Part shown: piece by piece, positions 27,612 to 36,241 of the stretch
Numbering within the stretch: position 1 is the first letter of the stretch
Layout: each line of letters begins with the position of its first letter
DNA from: Dactylosporangium vinaceum
Lineage (GTDB): Bacteria > Actinomycetota > Actinomycetes > Mycobacteriales > Micromonosporaceae
Assembly (NCBI RefSeq): GCF_019904175.1
Contig: NZ_CP061913.1
Location: 8,308,001-8,372,000 of the forward strand
Reading direction: 5' to 3'
DNA length: 64,000 nt
Program-made: the position numbers and the translations under genes
The notes under the pieces: model-generated
Database searches by the model: none
Seen by the model: only the letters and a program-made list of their open reading frames with translations
Told to the model about the DNA's origin: nothing

Positions 27612-28271
27612 ATGTCCTCCGCCACGGCCATCCCGCTTCGTACAGTCGCGCGCTGGGCGGGGCCTGCCCTCATCGCGGCAGTTCTCACAAGCCTGGTCAC
27701 AGAAGCGATCGTCGCCGCCGCATGGGACCGGCACCCGTACAGCTACACCGAGGACTACGTGAATTTCCTCGGCAGCCCGTTCGTCGGGGAGTTCCGCGGC
27801 TTCCTCATCTCCTCACCCCTGTGGTGGCTGATGAGTATCGCGTGGGTCGTCTCGGGAACGCTTGTCGCCGCCGCCAGCATCGCCCTCAGCCGCAAGCTCA
27901 CCGGCTGGAGACGGCGGACGACCGCCGCCCTCGGCCTCGCCCAGGCGACCGCCCTGATCCTGTTCGCCGCATTCCCGCTCGGCCCGGCGCGCTTCGACGA
28001 CGGAACCCTGGTGCTGTACCTGATCGGAGCGTTCCTTTCCATCATCGCCGGCAACGCTCTCGCCATCGTCACCGGCTTCTCGAGCAGTAGGCTCGGCCTC
28101 CCCCGATGGCTCGCGATTGCCAGCATCGCCCTCGGCGGTATCGGGCTGCTCAACATCCCGCTCACCTACGGATGGACACCCACGGGACTCGCCGAACGCA
28201 TCTCCCTCTACAGCTACCTGCTCTGGGCTCTGATCACCGGCCTTGCCCTCATCCGCTCCCTCCACCGGTAA
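27612..28271 (+). CDS. DUF998-family membrane protein, second copy
   Basis: Integral membrane protein of 219 residues, paralogous in layout to the gene just upstream. It has SYTEDYVNFLGSPFVGEFRG and SPLWWLMSIAWVVSG in place of the corresponding motifs, then LYLIGAFLSIIAGNALAIVT and LAIASIALGGIGLLNIPLTY. Roughly six transmembrane helices are evident. An AAGGAG site precedes the ATG. Tandem but diverged DUF998 genes in one transcription unit suggest a hetero-oligomer or subfunctionalised pair, which is inference. Confidence 0.85.
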   Translation: MSSATAIPLRTVARWAGPALIAAVLTSLVTEAIVAAAWDRHPYSYTEDYVNFLGSPFVGEFRGFLISSPLWWLMSIAWVVSGTLVAAASIALSRKLTGWRRRTTAALGLAQATALILFAAFPLGPARFDDGTLVLYLIGAFLSIIAGNALAIVTGFSSSRLGLPRWLAIASIALGGIGLLNIPLTYGWTPTGLAERISLYSYLLWALITGLALIRSLHR

Positions 28272-28344
28272 ACCCTGCCACCCGGAGTGCAGCGCAACCC
28301 GGTCCATTCCGATCAACTACCGGACGGCTACGACAGGACTGATC

Positions 28345-29253
28345 ATGAGCGAAGAGCAGCGCGCAGCGATTCACCAGCTCCTCCGGGACGCCCCCTTCGA
28401 CCTCGGTGGGGCGGTCGCGATCCAGCGGCCGCGACTGGAGGAGATGCTCACCGCGCACCCATTGCCCGACGACGTCCGCACGTCGACCGGCGAACTCGGC
28501 GGTGTGCCCGTGGTGTTCGTCGACCTGGCCGGAGTGGACGCCGCCGGCGTGCTCTTCCATCTGCACGGCGGCGGGTTCGCCCTCGGCTCGGCCATGGGCT
28601 CGGTCGAGCTGGCTTCGGGACTGGCTCGTCGCACCGGGCTGAGCGTTGTCACGGTGGACTACCGCCTGGCTCCGGAACACCCATATCCGGCTGCCGTCGA
28701 CGACGTGGTCAACGCCTACCGGGCCCTGCTCGCACGGGAGGGAGGCTCGACGAACGTCGTTGTATCCGGTGAATCGGCCGGTGGGAACCTCGCGCTCGAG
28801 TTGCTCCTCGCCCTCCGGGCGGAAGGGCTCGCGCAGCCGGCCGCAGCCGTGCTGCTCTCTCCGATGACCGACCTGACCGTGAGCGGGGAGAGCTACCGCA
28901 CCAAGGCCGCGGCCGATCCGAACATCACGGCCACGGCCATTCGCACCCGGGTCGGTGACTATCTGGGCGGTACCGGCGTCGACCCGGCCGATCCGAGGGT
29001 CAGCCCGATCTTCGCCGATCTGACCGGCCTGCCCCCGCTGCTCGTGCAGGCCGGCTCGAACGAGGTGCTGCTGGACGACGCCACCCGCCTGGCGGTCCGG
29101 GCCGCCGCCGACAACGTGGCGGTGATCCTGGACGTCGTCCCCGGCGTGCCCCACGTCTTCCAGGCTTTCGCCGCCACCCTGGATGAGGGCGCCGCGGCAC
29201 TGGACCGGGCTGGACGCTTCATCGGCAGCCACCTCGCGTCTGCCACGTCCTGA
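28345..29253 (+). CDS. Alpha/beta hydrolase, HSL-type esterase
   Basis: Cytosolic carboxylesterase of the hormone-sensitive-lipase family, 302 residues. The oxyanion-hole motif is FHLHGGGFALGSAMG, preceded by family-typical strands. The nucleophile elbow is VVSGESAGGNLALELLLALR. YRLAPEHPYPAAVDDV is a hallmark of the family. The catalytic acid is probably in LLVQAGSNEVLLDDA and the His in VPGVPHVFQAF. It lies 73 bases after the second DUF998 gene on the same strand and may belong to the TetR-controlled set. The natural ester substrate is unknown. Confidence 0.92.
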   Translation: MSEEQRAAIHQLLRDAPFDLGGAVAIQRPRLEEMLTAHPLPDDVRTSTGELGGVPVVFVDLAGVDAAGVLFHLHGGGFALGSAMGSVELASGLARRTGLSVVTVDYRLAPEHPYPAAVDDVVNAYRALLAREGGSTNVVVSGESAGGNLALELLLALRAEGLAQPAAAVLLSPMTDLTVSGESYRTKAAADPNITATAIRTRVGDYLGGTGVDPADPRVSPIFADLTGLPPLLVQAGSNEVLLDDATRLAVRAAADNVAVILDVVPGVPHVFQAFAATLDEGAAALDRAGRFIGSHLASATS

Positions 29254-29697
29254 CCGCGCAACCACGCCATCGATCAAGAGGGATCTGAACCGCCTGCAGG
29301 TGCATGCCCGTACCGTGCCTGCCCGGAGGGCGGCACGTACGGCGCCGGCCGCCGCTCGAAGCCGGTCAGCATCGGGTGGGCGCAGGGAACCGGCGAGGGC
29401 GGGCCGGGCCCGGACCCGGCAGGGTGTCCCATTCGCCGAGCACAGTGTCGGACCGGCGTGTTCTCGGCGGCGGCGTCGGGCTGGTCACGCAGGGCGACCG
29501 ACACCGCGTCACGAAACTTTCACGGCGCTGACCAGGGCGGATGAGATTTTTCGCCCGTTTCCGTAATCGCGAACGCTGTCTGGCCATCTTCAGAACCGAT
29601 CAGCCAATCCCGGCCGTGGCCCGCCTTGCTCCGGGTTCGGGGCAGCCCACAGCGGGGTGGTGATCACACAGCGACTAGCGAGTAGGGGTCGGCACAC
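29254..29697. other. Intergenic region upstream of the GH54 gene
   Basis: 444 bases without a convincing gene. Short frames on both strands lack family resemblance. A GAAA-C-TTTC dyad lies at 29512-29521. The final 100 bases should hold the promoter of the secreted arabinofuranosidase. The ribosome binding site there is weak. Confidence 0.55.
29512..29521 (+). promoter_or_regulatory. CGAAACTTTC near-palindrome upstream of the GH54 gene
   Basis: The sequence ACGAAACTTTCACGG centres on the dyad GAAA-C-TTTC. From memory, actinomycete xylan/arabinan-degradation genes often carry a CGAAACTTTCG box bound by a LacI-type repressor. Its place about 180 bases before a GH54 arabinofuranosidase gene fits that. 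The outermost base pair is not conserved here. Confidence 0.5.
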
Positions 29698-31260
29698 ATG
29701 AAACGTCTCGTCACAAGGCCCAGGGTAGGCGTCGCCATCGCGGCGATCGTGACTGTTCCGATCGCGGTGATCGCGGTGACGGCCTGGCCGTCGCAGGCAG
29801 CGACGGCTCCGACGGGTGGTGGTGTCTACACGCTGGCCAGTGGGGCCAGTGGAAAGTGCATCGATGTCGTCGGCGCGTCGACGGCGAACAGTGCGCTGCT
29901 TGTCCAGACGGCGTGCAACGTGGCGGCGGCCGACCAGCAGTGGAGGGCGGTGGCGCAGGCGTCTGGTCGGTTCAATCTGGCTAACGGCAACGGTGGCCGG
30001 TGTATCGACGTGCCGAGTTCGTCGACGGCGTCGGGGGTGCAGCTGCAGCAGTACGGTTGCGGCGACGGCACGAAGGTCAACCAGTTGTGGACGTTCACCG
30101 CCTCCGCGGTGGCGGCCGGGAAGTACGTGATCAAGAGCGTCGCGACCGGGTTGTGTGTCAGCGACAAGGACGGGTCCACGGCGGGCAACAACCCGATCGT
30201 GCAGGAAACCTGCTCGGACATCGCCCGGATGCAATGGTCGTTCAACTACGTGAGCGGCTCCACCAGCGCACCCACCACGAGCACGGGAACCCGGCAGCCG
30301 TGTGACATCTACGCGGCCGGTGGCACCCCGTGCGTGGCCGCGCACAGCACCACCCGGGCGCTGTACGCCGCATACAGCGGGAATCTCTACCAGGTCAAGC
30401 GGGCCTCGGACAGCACCACGAAGAACATCACGCCGCTGGCCGCGGGTGGGGTGGCCAACGCCGCCGCGCAGGACTCGTTCTGCGCCGGTACGACCTGTCT
30501 GATCACCATCATTTACGACCAGTCGGGCAAGGGTAACCATCTCAAGCAGGCGCCCCCTGGCCGCTTCTCCGGCCCCGCCGCGGGCGGCTACGACAATCTC
30601 GCGACCGCGACCGCGGCGCCGATCACGGTCGGCGGGCACAAGGCGTACGGCGTGTACGTCGTTCCTGGCGTCGGATACCGCAACAACGCCACCACTGGCA
30701 TCGCGACAGGCGATCAGCCAGAGGGCCTGTACTCCATCTTCGACGGGACGCACTACAACGGTGGCTGCTGCATGGACTACGGCAACGCCGAGACCAACGG
30801 CATGGACAACGGCAACGGCACCATGGAAGCCGTCTACTTCGGCAACAACACGAGCTGGGGCTCCGGCGCCGGGTCCGGGCCGTGGGTGCAGGCCGACCTG
30901 GAGAACGGACTCTTCGGCGGGGCGCAGCAGTTCGGCAACGCGAACAACCCGACCCACACGGACCGGTTCCTGACCGCGATCGTCAAGGGCAAGGCGAACA
31001 ACTTCGCCATCCGCGCCGCCAACGCCCAGTCTGGGAGCCTGTCGACCCACTACAACGGGGTCCGGCCATACATCGGCCTGCGCGTCAGCGGGAGCTACAA
31101 CCCGATGCGCAAGGAAGGAGCGATCATCCTCGGCACCGGTGGTGACAACAGCATCCAGGGAGCCGGCACCTGGTACGAGGGCGCGATGACCTCCGGCTAT
31201 CCGACGGACGCCACCGAGAACGCCGTGCAGGCGAACATCGTCGCCGCCGCCTACAAGTAG
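29698..31260 (+). CDS. Secreted GH54 alpha-L-arabinofuranosidase with N-terminal ricin lectin domain
   Basis: Extracellular enzyme releasing arabinofuranose from arabinan or arabinoxylan side chains, 520 residues. Residues 1-35 form a signal peptide (IAAIVTVPIAVIAVTAWPSQ, cleavage near AA). A ricin-type beta-trefoil follows at ~42-185, with QW-type repeats such as CNVAAADQQWRAV. After a Thr/Ser linker, the GH54 catalytic domain runs from ~200 to the end. The nucleophile Glu sits in GGCCMDYGNAETNGMD and the acid/base Asp in IILGTGGDNSIQGAGTWYEG, by analogy with fungal AbfB. Fungal GH54 enzymes carry a C-terminal CBM42 (AbfB) domain. Here that is absent and the binding module is N-terminal instead. 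Confidence 0.93.
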   Translation: MKRLVTRPRVGVAIAAIVTVPIAVIAVTAWPSQAATAPTGGGVYTLASGASGKCIDVVGASTANSALLVQTACNVAAADQQWRAVAQASGRFNLANGNGGRCIDVPSSSTASGVQLQQYGCGDGTKVNQLWTFTASAVAAGKYVIKSVATGLCVSDKDGSTAGNNPIVQETCSDIARMQWSFNYVSGSTSAPTTSTGTRQPCDIYAAGGTPCVAAHSTTRALYAAYSGNLYQVKRASDSTTKNITPLAAGGVANAAAQDSFCAGTTCLITIIYDQSGKGNHLKQAPPGRFSGPAAGGYDNLATATAAPITVGGHKAYGVYVVPGVGYRNNATTGIATGDQPEGLYSIFDGTHYNGGCCMDYGNAETNGMDNGNGTMEAVYFGNNTSWGSGAGSGPWVQADLENGLFGGAQQFGNANNPTHTDRFLTAIVKGKANNFAIRAANAQSGSLSTHYNGVRPYIGLRVSGSYNPMRKEGAIILGTGGDNSIQGAGTWYEGAMTSGYPTDATENAVQANIVAAAYK

Positions 31261-31380
31261 ACCAACCCTTGCCAGGCTGTGAGGGATTCCCATGTCTCAA
31301 TCACAGGCAGTCCGTCTCCGGAGATCCAACCGATGGCGGTTGGTCGGCGGGGTGGGCGTTGTGTTGGCCTACGATCCTCG

Positions 31381-31412
31381 TCGGGGTTAAACCGAACTCG
31401 GTTCAACCCCGA
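31381..31412. terminator. Bidirectional hairpin between convergent genes
   Basis: TCGGGGTTAAACCGA, a two-base loop, then TCGGTTCAACCCCGA: 15-base arms with one mismatch. It lies 120 bases after the GH54 gene and 10 bases after the end of the minus-strand gene at 31422, so it can terminate both. No U-tract is visible. Confidence 0.65.
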
Positions 31413-31421
31413 TCACGGCGG

Positions 31422-31610
31422 TCAATACACGAGGCCGGGGTACAGCATCGCAGCCTCGATCAGCCGATCATCTGGCGCTGCGGTGGCCGGGTCACGCGCG
31501 CACAGCAGCCCGGCCAGCACCACGGCAGCCGGTCCGAGCGCACCGGCTTCGGCGAGCGACCTCGCGAAGACGACACAGCTCTCGAGTGTCGTGTGCACAG
31601 CGGTGGTCAT
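31422..31610 (-). CDS. Small hypothetical protein
   Basis: A 62-residue protein, MTTAVHTTLESCVVFARSLA and so on, ending IEAAMLYPGLVY. The start ATG overlaps the stop of the upstream gene as ATGA (31607-31610), a strong sign that both frames are real and coupled. Mostly helical and soluble. Family not recognised. It is the last gene of a small minus-strand set that also holds a decayed exonuclease gene. Confidence 0.5.
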   Translation of the reverse strand: MTTAVHTTLESCVVFARSLAEAGALGPAAVVLAGLLCARDPATAAPDDRLIEAAMLYPGLVY

Positions 31611-32008
31611 GTGGGCACCGCCCCGGCGGGCATCGTCTGATCGGCTACATCGTGCCGATCGGCGGCGGGCGGCGGGTACGGGCAGTCGGGAAGGTGCTGG
31701 GCGGGTGTGCGGGTCCGTGGGCTGGGCCGGGTCCGCAGGTTGTCGTGCGCTGTCGGCGTTGCGGTGGGGGCGCCCGGCTCGGTGGCGATCATGGCGTACA
31801 GGTCGTCGCTGATCCAGTGCAGGAACTGCCCGATCAGGCAACCGGGGCAGGCGTCGGGTTGGTCCAGCCACGCGCGGCCGATGGCGCTGGCCAGGGCGAG
31901 CCCGACGCCGGGGCCGTTGCCGGCGTGGACGGTGGCGGTGAGGTTGGCCTGCCCGATGGCGCACGGCCACGGCGTTGCACAGGTCGCGCAGCGCCAGTCC
32001 CGCCGCAC
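31607..32008 (-). CDS. Small hypothetical protein with N-terminal Cys motif
   Basis: A frame of about 133 residues beginning at GTG 32008. WRCATCATPWPCAIGQANL near the start resembles the CxxC...WPC metal-binding-like start of small actinomycete proteins of unknown function. The middle, AIGRAWLDQPDACPGCLIGQ and FLHWISDDLYAMIATEPG, also has paired Cys and coding character. Upstream the same frame stays open (ADARLLADHQPV) through the exonuclease remnant, so the true 5' end may have been altered. Its stop overlaps the start of the 62-residue gene. Function unknown. Confidence 0.5.
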   Translation of the reverse strand: MRRDWRCATCATPWPCAIGQANLTATVHAGNGPGVGLALASAIGRAWLDQPDACPGCLIGQFLHWISDDLYAMIATEPGAPTATPTAHDNLRTRPSPRTRTPAQHLPDCPYPPPAADRHDVADQTMPAGAVPT

Positions 32009-32029
32009 CGGCTGATGATCCGCCAGCAG

Positions 32030-32426
32030 CCGCGCGTCAGCTTCTGGGTGTCCAGGAGCGCTGCGGGCGTGATCGTTGGGCAGCGGCGGTGCAGCAGCCG
32101 CCAGTCGACGCCCACATTGTGTCCGACCAGGATCCGGCCGTTGAGCCGGGCTGCGAGATCTGGCTCAACGGCGGCGCTTCGGCGAGCATCTGATCGGTGA
32201 GCCCCGGTGAGATCCACGGCCGCTGTGGGACGGGCCGGCCAGGGTTGACCAGGGTGGTGTAGGCGGTGGTGGTGTCGGGGACGCCGTCGACCAGCCGGAT
32301 CGCGGCGACCTCAAGAATGGCCTCGTTATCGCGGTCCTGGGCGCCGGCGCCTTCGAGGTCGACTGCGACGAGCGGTGCGGCCCGCCACGGCCTGGTCAGC
32401 CACGACTCGATGGTGACGTTGTCCAC
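32030..32426 (-). pseudogene. DnaQ-type 3'-5' exonuclease, frameshifted
   Basis: Remnant of a DEDD-type 3'-5' exonuclease. From a GTG at 32426 the frame carries the first exonuclease motif in PLVAVDLEGAGAQDRDNEAI and continues AYTTLVNPGRPVPQRPWISP to MLAEAPPL. It then loses coherence near 32190. In the next frame the protein resumes as EPDLAARLNGRILVGHNVGV followed by DWRLLHRRCP, the second exonuclease motif, and PAALLDTQKLTR. The third motif region is replaced by the downstream small gene. A one-base shift plus 3' loss make it nonfunctional. Close relatives are recalled from actinomycete accessory loci. Confidence 0.68.
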
Positions 32427-32667
32427 GAAAGTCCCCCACAGGTGAGCCGGTGGTGGTGCGGTCGTCCTCATAGCGGGCGGCCAGCGCCAGCTCGGCTTTG
32501 GCGGCTTCCACGGCGGCCGGTTCAGTCGCGTCGATCCTATGGCCGTGCAGGGAGTGTCCGTGGGCGCCGGTGAAGTGTGGCGAGTCGACGTTCCAGAGCT
32601 GGTAGCCCGGGAGGTGCTGGATCGGGGTGACGTGGGCGACGAAGCCCGGATGCCCGAGCTGCCGCAC
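32326..32667 (-). CDS. Hypothetical protein, possibly truncated
   Basis: A 113-codon frame whose first 80 residues look genuine: RQLGHPGFVAHVTPIQHLPG, YQLWNVDSPHFTGAHGHSLH and IDATEPAAVEAAKAELALAA. The rest (after RYEDDRTTTG) is basic and low in complexity and overlaps the exonuclease remnant by about 100 bases. The original 3' end was therefore probably changed by a shift. The GTG at 32667 is the only start; the frame is open a further 20 codons upstream without one. Family not identified. Confidence 0.42.
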   Translation of the reverse strand: MRQLGHPGFVAHVTPIQHLPGYQLWNVDSPHFTGAHGHSLHGHRIDATEPAAVEAAKAELALAARYEDDRTTTGSPVGDFRGQRHHRVVADQAVAGRTARRSRPRRRRRPGPR

Positions 32668-32798
32668 CAGGACGGGTCGTAATTGGACCTGGCATGATCG
32701 ACGGAATCCCAGAGGCAGCTACTTTGCGCACTCATGCCGAGTCGAGCACGCCAGCGAGATGAGTGCGGGCTCCGGATCGCCGTTGCGAAAGGCGTTTT

Positions 32799-33443
32799 CT
32801 AAGCCCGCAGCAATGTAAGGACAGCCAGCACGCGGCGGTGCTCCCGTTCGTGCTGGACCAGTCCGAGCTTGATGAAGATCGCCGTGACGTGCGCCTCGAC
32901 GGTCTTGATCGCCAGGTGGAGGTCGGCGGCGACGGCGGCGTTGGACAGGCCTTGGGCCATGAGGGCGAGCACGGCGCGCTCCCGGTCGGTGAGCTCGTCG
33001 AGGGCATCCCGCTCGCGGCGCCGGGCGACCAGCCGGGCAACGAGTTCGGGGTCGATGACGGTTTCGCCGCGGGCCACCTTCCGCACGTCGGTGCCGAACG
33101 CGGCAAGGTCGGAGACGCGGTCCTTGAGCAGGTAGCCCACGCCTCCATCGAACTCGGTCATAAGCCGCATGGCGTGGTGGACTTCGACGTATTGCGAGAG
33201 CAGCATCAGGCCCGTGGTCGGCGCCATCGCGCGGATCGCGGCCGCGGTGTCGATGCCCTCGGCCGAGAAGTCGGGCGGCATGCGCAGGTCGATCACGGCG
33301 ACGTCTGGCGGGTCGGCGCGCACGAGGTTGAGCAGCGCCGCACCGTTGCCGGCCTGCCCGGTCACGGTGAATCCGTCGTCGGTGAGGATGCGGGCCATGC
33401 CTTCGCGGAAGAGTACGGCGTCGTCGGCGAGCATCACCCGCAC
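32799..33443 (-). CDS. NarL/FixJ-family response regulator
   Basis: Response regulator of 214 residues. The receiver domain starts MRVMLADDAVLFREGMARIL, with the phospho-acceptor Asp in PDVAVIDLRMPPDFSAEGID and the switch Lys in VGYLLKDRVSDLAAF. The C-terminal LuxR-type helix-turn-helix is LTDRERAVLALMAQGLSNAA followed by VAADLHLAIKTVEAHVTAIF. It overlaps the end of the histidine kinase gene by 10 bases, so they form one operon and signalling pair. The last codons after the recognition helix are slightly extended compared with the family. Target genes are not evident. Confidence 0.95.
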   Translation of the reverse strand: MRVMLADDAVLFREGMARILTDDGFTVTGQAGNGAALLNLVRADPPDVAVIDLRMPPDFSAEGIDTAAAIRAMAPTTGLMLLSQYVEVHHAMRLMTEFDGGVGYLLKDRVSDLAAFGTDVRKVARGETVIDPELVARLVARRRERDALDELTDRERAVLALMAQGLSNAAVAADLHLAIKTVEAHVTAIFIKLGLVQHEREHRRVLAVLTLLRA

Positions 33444-35365
33444 GGGATCACCGTCCTCAGTCGCGTGCCGGCTGGGCCGCTGTCGACGGTCAGACGGGCG
33501 TCGAGCGTCGCGAGCCGGTCGGCGAGCCCTTCCAGCCCGCTGCCCGCCCGCACCGCCGCGCCGCCGCAGCCGTCGTCGGACACCTCGGTGATCAGGCTGG
33601 CCCCGACGAGGGCAACCCGGACCGTGACGGCGTCGGCGCCGGAGTGCTTGGCGGCGTTGGTCAGCCCCTCGCTGACCACGAAGTACGCCGTTGACTCGAC
33701 CTCGGCCGACAGCCGCCGCGACACCGACACGGTCAGCCGCACCGGCAGCGGCGACCGGTCGGCGAGGAAGCCGATCGCGGCCTCGAGCCCGTCCTGGGTC
33801 AGCACGGCCGGGTGCAGCCCGCGGGCCATTTCGCGCAGCTCCGCGGTGGCCTCGAGCAACTGCCGGCGTACGGTTTCGGCGCGCGCCGCGACCTCGGCGG
33901 CGCCGAGCGTCTTGGCCAGCCGTACCACCCCGCCGAGCTCCATCGCGACGGTCACCAGTCGCTGCTGGGCGCCGTCGTGCAGGTCGCGCTCGAGCCGCCG
34001 ACGGGCGGCGTCACCGGCCGCGACCAGTCGCTGAGCGGTCGCCCGCAGCTCCAGGACGAGCCCCGCCTGGGCGGCCAGGTCGCCGACCAGGCGCTGCTCG
34101 CCAATCGACAGCGGGTCGCCCGGAGCTTTCGTCACGGTGATCGCGCCGCGGAGCCGGCCGTCGTGGCGTACCGGCACCGCCGACAGATCGGCCAGCGTCC
34201 GAGCACCTGGCGGGAGGGGGGTCGTGGTGGGCCAGACGGATACGGCCCGCAGCCCATCGACGGTGCCGGTCCAGAGCATCACCTCACGCGCTCCGACGGC
34301 GTCGGCGACGGTTGCGCAGATGCCGTCGAGCAACCCACCGGCAGGGGCGGTGAAGTGCGCCGACAACCGGGCCAGCGCCTCGTAGGGCGTGGCCCGCCGT
34401 CCGTAGACGACCCGGTCGGCCAGCCGCTGCACGCGCCGGCGCAGCGGCTCGAAGGCGACCGCCACGAGACCGGTGGCCAGCAACGACAGCAGCGTGCCGT
34501 ACCCGTTGACGAGGCGGCCGACGCCGGTCGCCACGACGGCGTAGCCCAGGGTGACAAGCGTCGCCATCGCGCCGAAGACCAGCGACTTGTTGATCACAGG
34601 GTCGATGTCGTAGAGGCGGTACCGCAGGATCGCGGCGCCGGCCGCCACGGCGAGCAGCGGCACCGTCAACGCCCCGGGAACCGGCGATCCCCACACCGCC
34701 AGGCCGAGCACCATCACCGCGGCGGACACCGTCGCCGCATAGAGGAACCAGCGAAGTTGACGGGCCTCGTCGCCGTGGGCCCGCCGGACCCGCACCGCCA
34801 CGCAGGCCACCCAGGTCAGCTGGAACAGCAGGTAGCCGATCGGACGGGCGACGCCGTAGAACGCGTCGGCGGTCGGCAACCCTGGAAGGTCGAGCGGGTG
34901 ACCGGCGACCAGGCCGGTGCGGCCGTACTCGACCGGCCACAGCGCCGAGGCCACCGACAGGACGAACCCCACGGCGGCGAGGACGCCGACGACCGGCACC
35001 CATCCGCGCGCCGGGAGCCGGCCGGTCGGGAAGCACATCACCGCCACGCCGACCAGCACCAGCACCAGCGGAAGCGGCCAGACCCCGACCCAGCCGATCC
35101 AGGAGGCGCCCGGCAGCGGGCCCGGGTGCAGGCCGTACTGCCGGCCAGCGAACATCACCGCGTGGCTGGCGCCGACCGCGACGAACAGCCAACCCTCCCG
35201 GCTGCCGGGGCGGCGACGGACCACGTACAGCCCGACCGCACTGAACGACGCGGCGATGAGCCCGTTGTGCAGGTTGCCGACGTGCAGACCCAGCGCGAAA
35301 CCAGCAACGACCAGCGCCGCGGTCGCCACACCCACCGTCCAGCCCAGCACCGCTCCCCGGCTCAC
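33434..35365 (-). CDS. Sensor histidine kinase (HisKA_3 type) with N-terminal membrane domain
   Basis: Membrane-bound partner of the NarL-type regulator, 643 residues. About nine hydrophobic helices occupy residues 1-300 (VGVATAALVVAGFALGLHVG; LVLVLVGVAVMCFPTGRLPA; AVMVLGLAVWGSP). A GAF-like region follows at ~330-450 and a dimerisation/phospho-acceptor box RRRLERDLHDGAQQRLVTVA (His near residue 470). The HATPase domain includes FVVSEGLTNAAKHSGADAVT and SDDGCGGAAVRAGSGLEGLA. This architecture is common in actinomycetes sensing membrane or small-molecule signals, but the ligand is unknown. It is divergent from the membrane protein at 35437. Confidence 0.95.
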   Translation of the reverse strand: MSRGAVLGWTVGVATAALVVAGFALGLHVGNLHNGLIAASFSAVGLYVVRRRPGSREGWLFVAVGASHAVMFAGRQYGLHPGPLPGASWIGWVGVWPLPLVLVLVGVAVMCFPTGRLPARGWVPVVGVLAAVGFVLSVASALWPVEYGRTGLVAGHPLDLPGLPTADAFYGVARPIGYLLFQLTWVACVAVRVRRAHGDEARQLRWFLYAATVSAAVMVLGLAVWGSPVPGALTVPLLAVAAGAAILRYRLYDIDPVINKSLVFGAMATLVTLGYAVVATGVGRLVNGYGTLLSLLATGLVAVAFEPLRRRVQRLADRVVYGRRATPYEALARLSAHFTAPAGGLLDGICATVADAVGAREVMLWTGTVDGLRAVSVWPTTTPLPPGARTLADLSAVPVRHDGRLRGAITVTKAPGDPLSIGEQRLVGDLAAQAGLVLELRATAQRLVAAGDAARRRLERDLHDGAQQRLVTVAMELGGVVRLAKTLGAAEVAARAETVRRQLLEATAELREMARGLHPAVLTQDGLEAAIGFLADRSPLPVRLTVSVSRRLSAEVESTAYFVVSEGLTNAAKHSGADAVTVRVALVGASLITEVSDDGCGGAAVRAGSGLEGLADRLATLDARLTVDSGPAGTRLRTVIPCG

Positions 35366-35436
35366 ATCCGTATAGTGCCAGCACCGAAGTGCGGTGTGAC
35401 CAGGGTTAACCCTCCAATTGTCGAGGGTCGGCTCCG

Positions 35437-36030
35437 ATGTCCGGCCGGGCCGAGGCGACGACGATGCCAGCCATGACTTCCACGCCTTTGGAGCGCCTGC
35501 TCACCGGGTCGCTCGTCGTCGCGCCTGCCGTGTATCTGATCGCCGACCTCCTGTACGCGACCCGCGGCTGGGACGACCCCACCGCCGCCGTGGTCCACGT
35601 CCTCGCCGCGGTCGGCTACACCCTCGTCATGATTCGCCTCGTGACGATCGGTAACGGTGTTCTGGCTGCGTTGCTGCTCGTGGTCGGCGCATTCGGCGCG
35701 GCCGGCGACGTCGCGTACGGGTTCAACACCATTCACGTCTCATTGGGCGATACCGACCTGGTCGACGCGACAGGTGCGGCCGTGCTGATCAAGCCGCTGG
35801 GCCTGTGCTTCCCACTCACGCTGCTCCTCGGCGCCGCCGTCCTGCGGAGGATCGCGCGGACCTGGACCGTCGCGCTCCTCGCGGTGAGCGCGATCGCCTG
35901 GCCGGTAGCCCACATCGCCAACATCGGCTGGCTCGCTGTGGCGGTCAACGCCATGCTCGTCGCGGTGTTCGGCGCCGTCGCCGTCGCCCTCCACCGCACC
36001 TCCGACCCGGTTCCGGCGTCAGCCGGCTAG
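35437..36030 (+). CDS. Hypothetical integral membrane protein
   Basis: Six-helix membrane protein of up to 197 residues. Helices include LLTGSLVVAPAVYLIADLLY, VVHVLAAVGYTLVMIRLV, GVLAALLLVVGAFGAAGDVA, LGLCFPLTLLLGAAVLRRIA and LAVAVNAMLVAVFGAVAVAL. The start could be ATG 35437, 35464 or 35473; none has a convincing ribosome binding site. Divergent from the histidine kinase with only 71 bases between, so it is a candidate target of that two-component system. DUF4386-like proteins have a similar layout, but I cannot assign the family. Confidence 0.65.
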   Translation: MSGRAEATTMPAMTSTPLERLLTGSLVVAPAVYLIADLLYATRGWDDPTAAVVHVLAAVGYTLVMIRLVTIGNGVLAALLLVVGAFGAAGDVAYGFNTIHVSLGDTDLVDATGAAVLIKPLGLCFPLTLLLGAAVLRRIARTWTVALLAVSAIAWPVAHIANIGWLAVAVNAMLVAVFGAVAVALHRTSDPVPASAG

Positions 36031-36241
36031 GGCCCAGCCTCGGGTGCCTGGTAGCTGGCGATCGGCCGGCGAAGTCGGACCGTCCGGTTGCGGCGCCTGC
36101 CGCGCGCATCGCGACACCCAGAGAGGCCGCTTCGTGACCCTGTGACCGATCGGTGCTGGCGAAACGGAGGTCCGGCAGCGCACACTCGACCTGTCCAGCG
36201 ATCGGCGCCGCCGAGATCGACTTCCGTGCAGTGCAGTTGGG

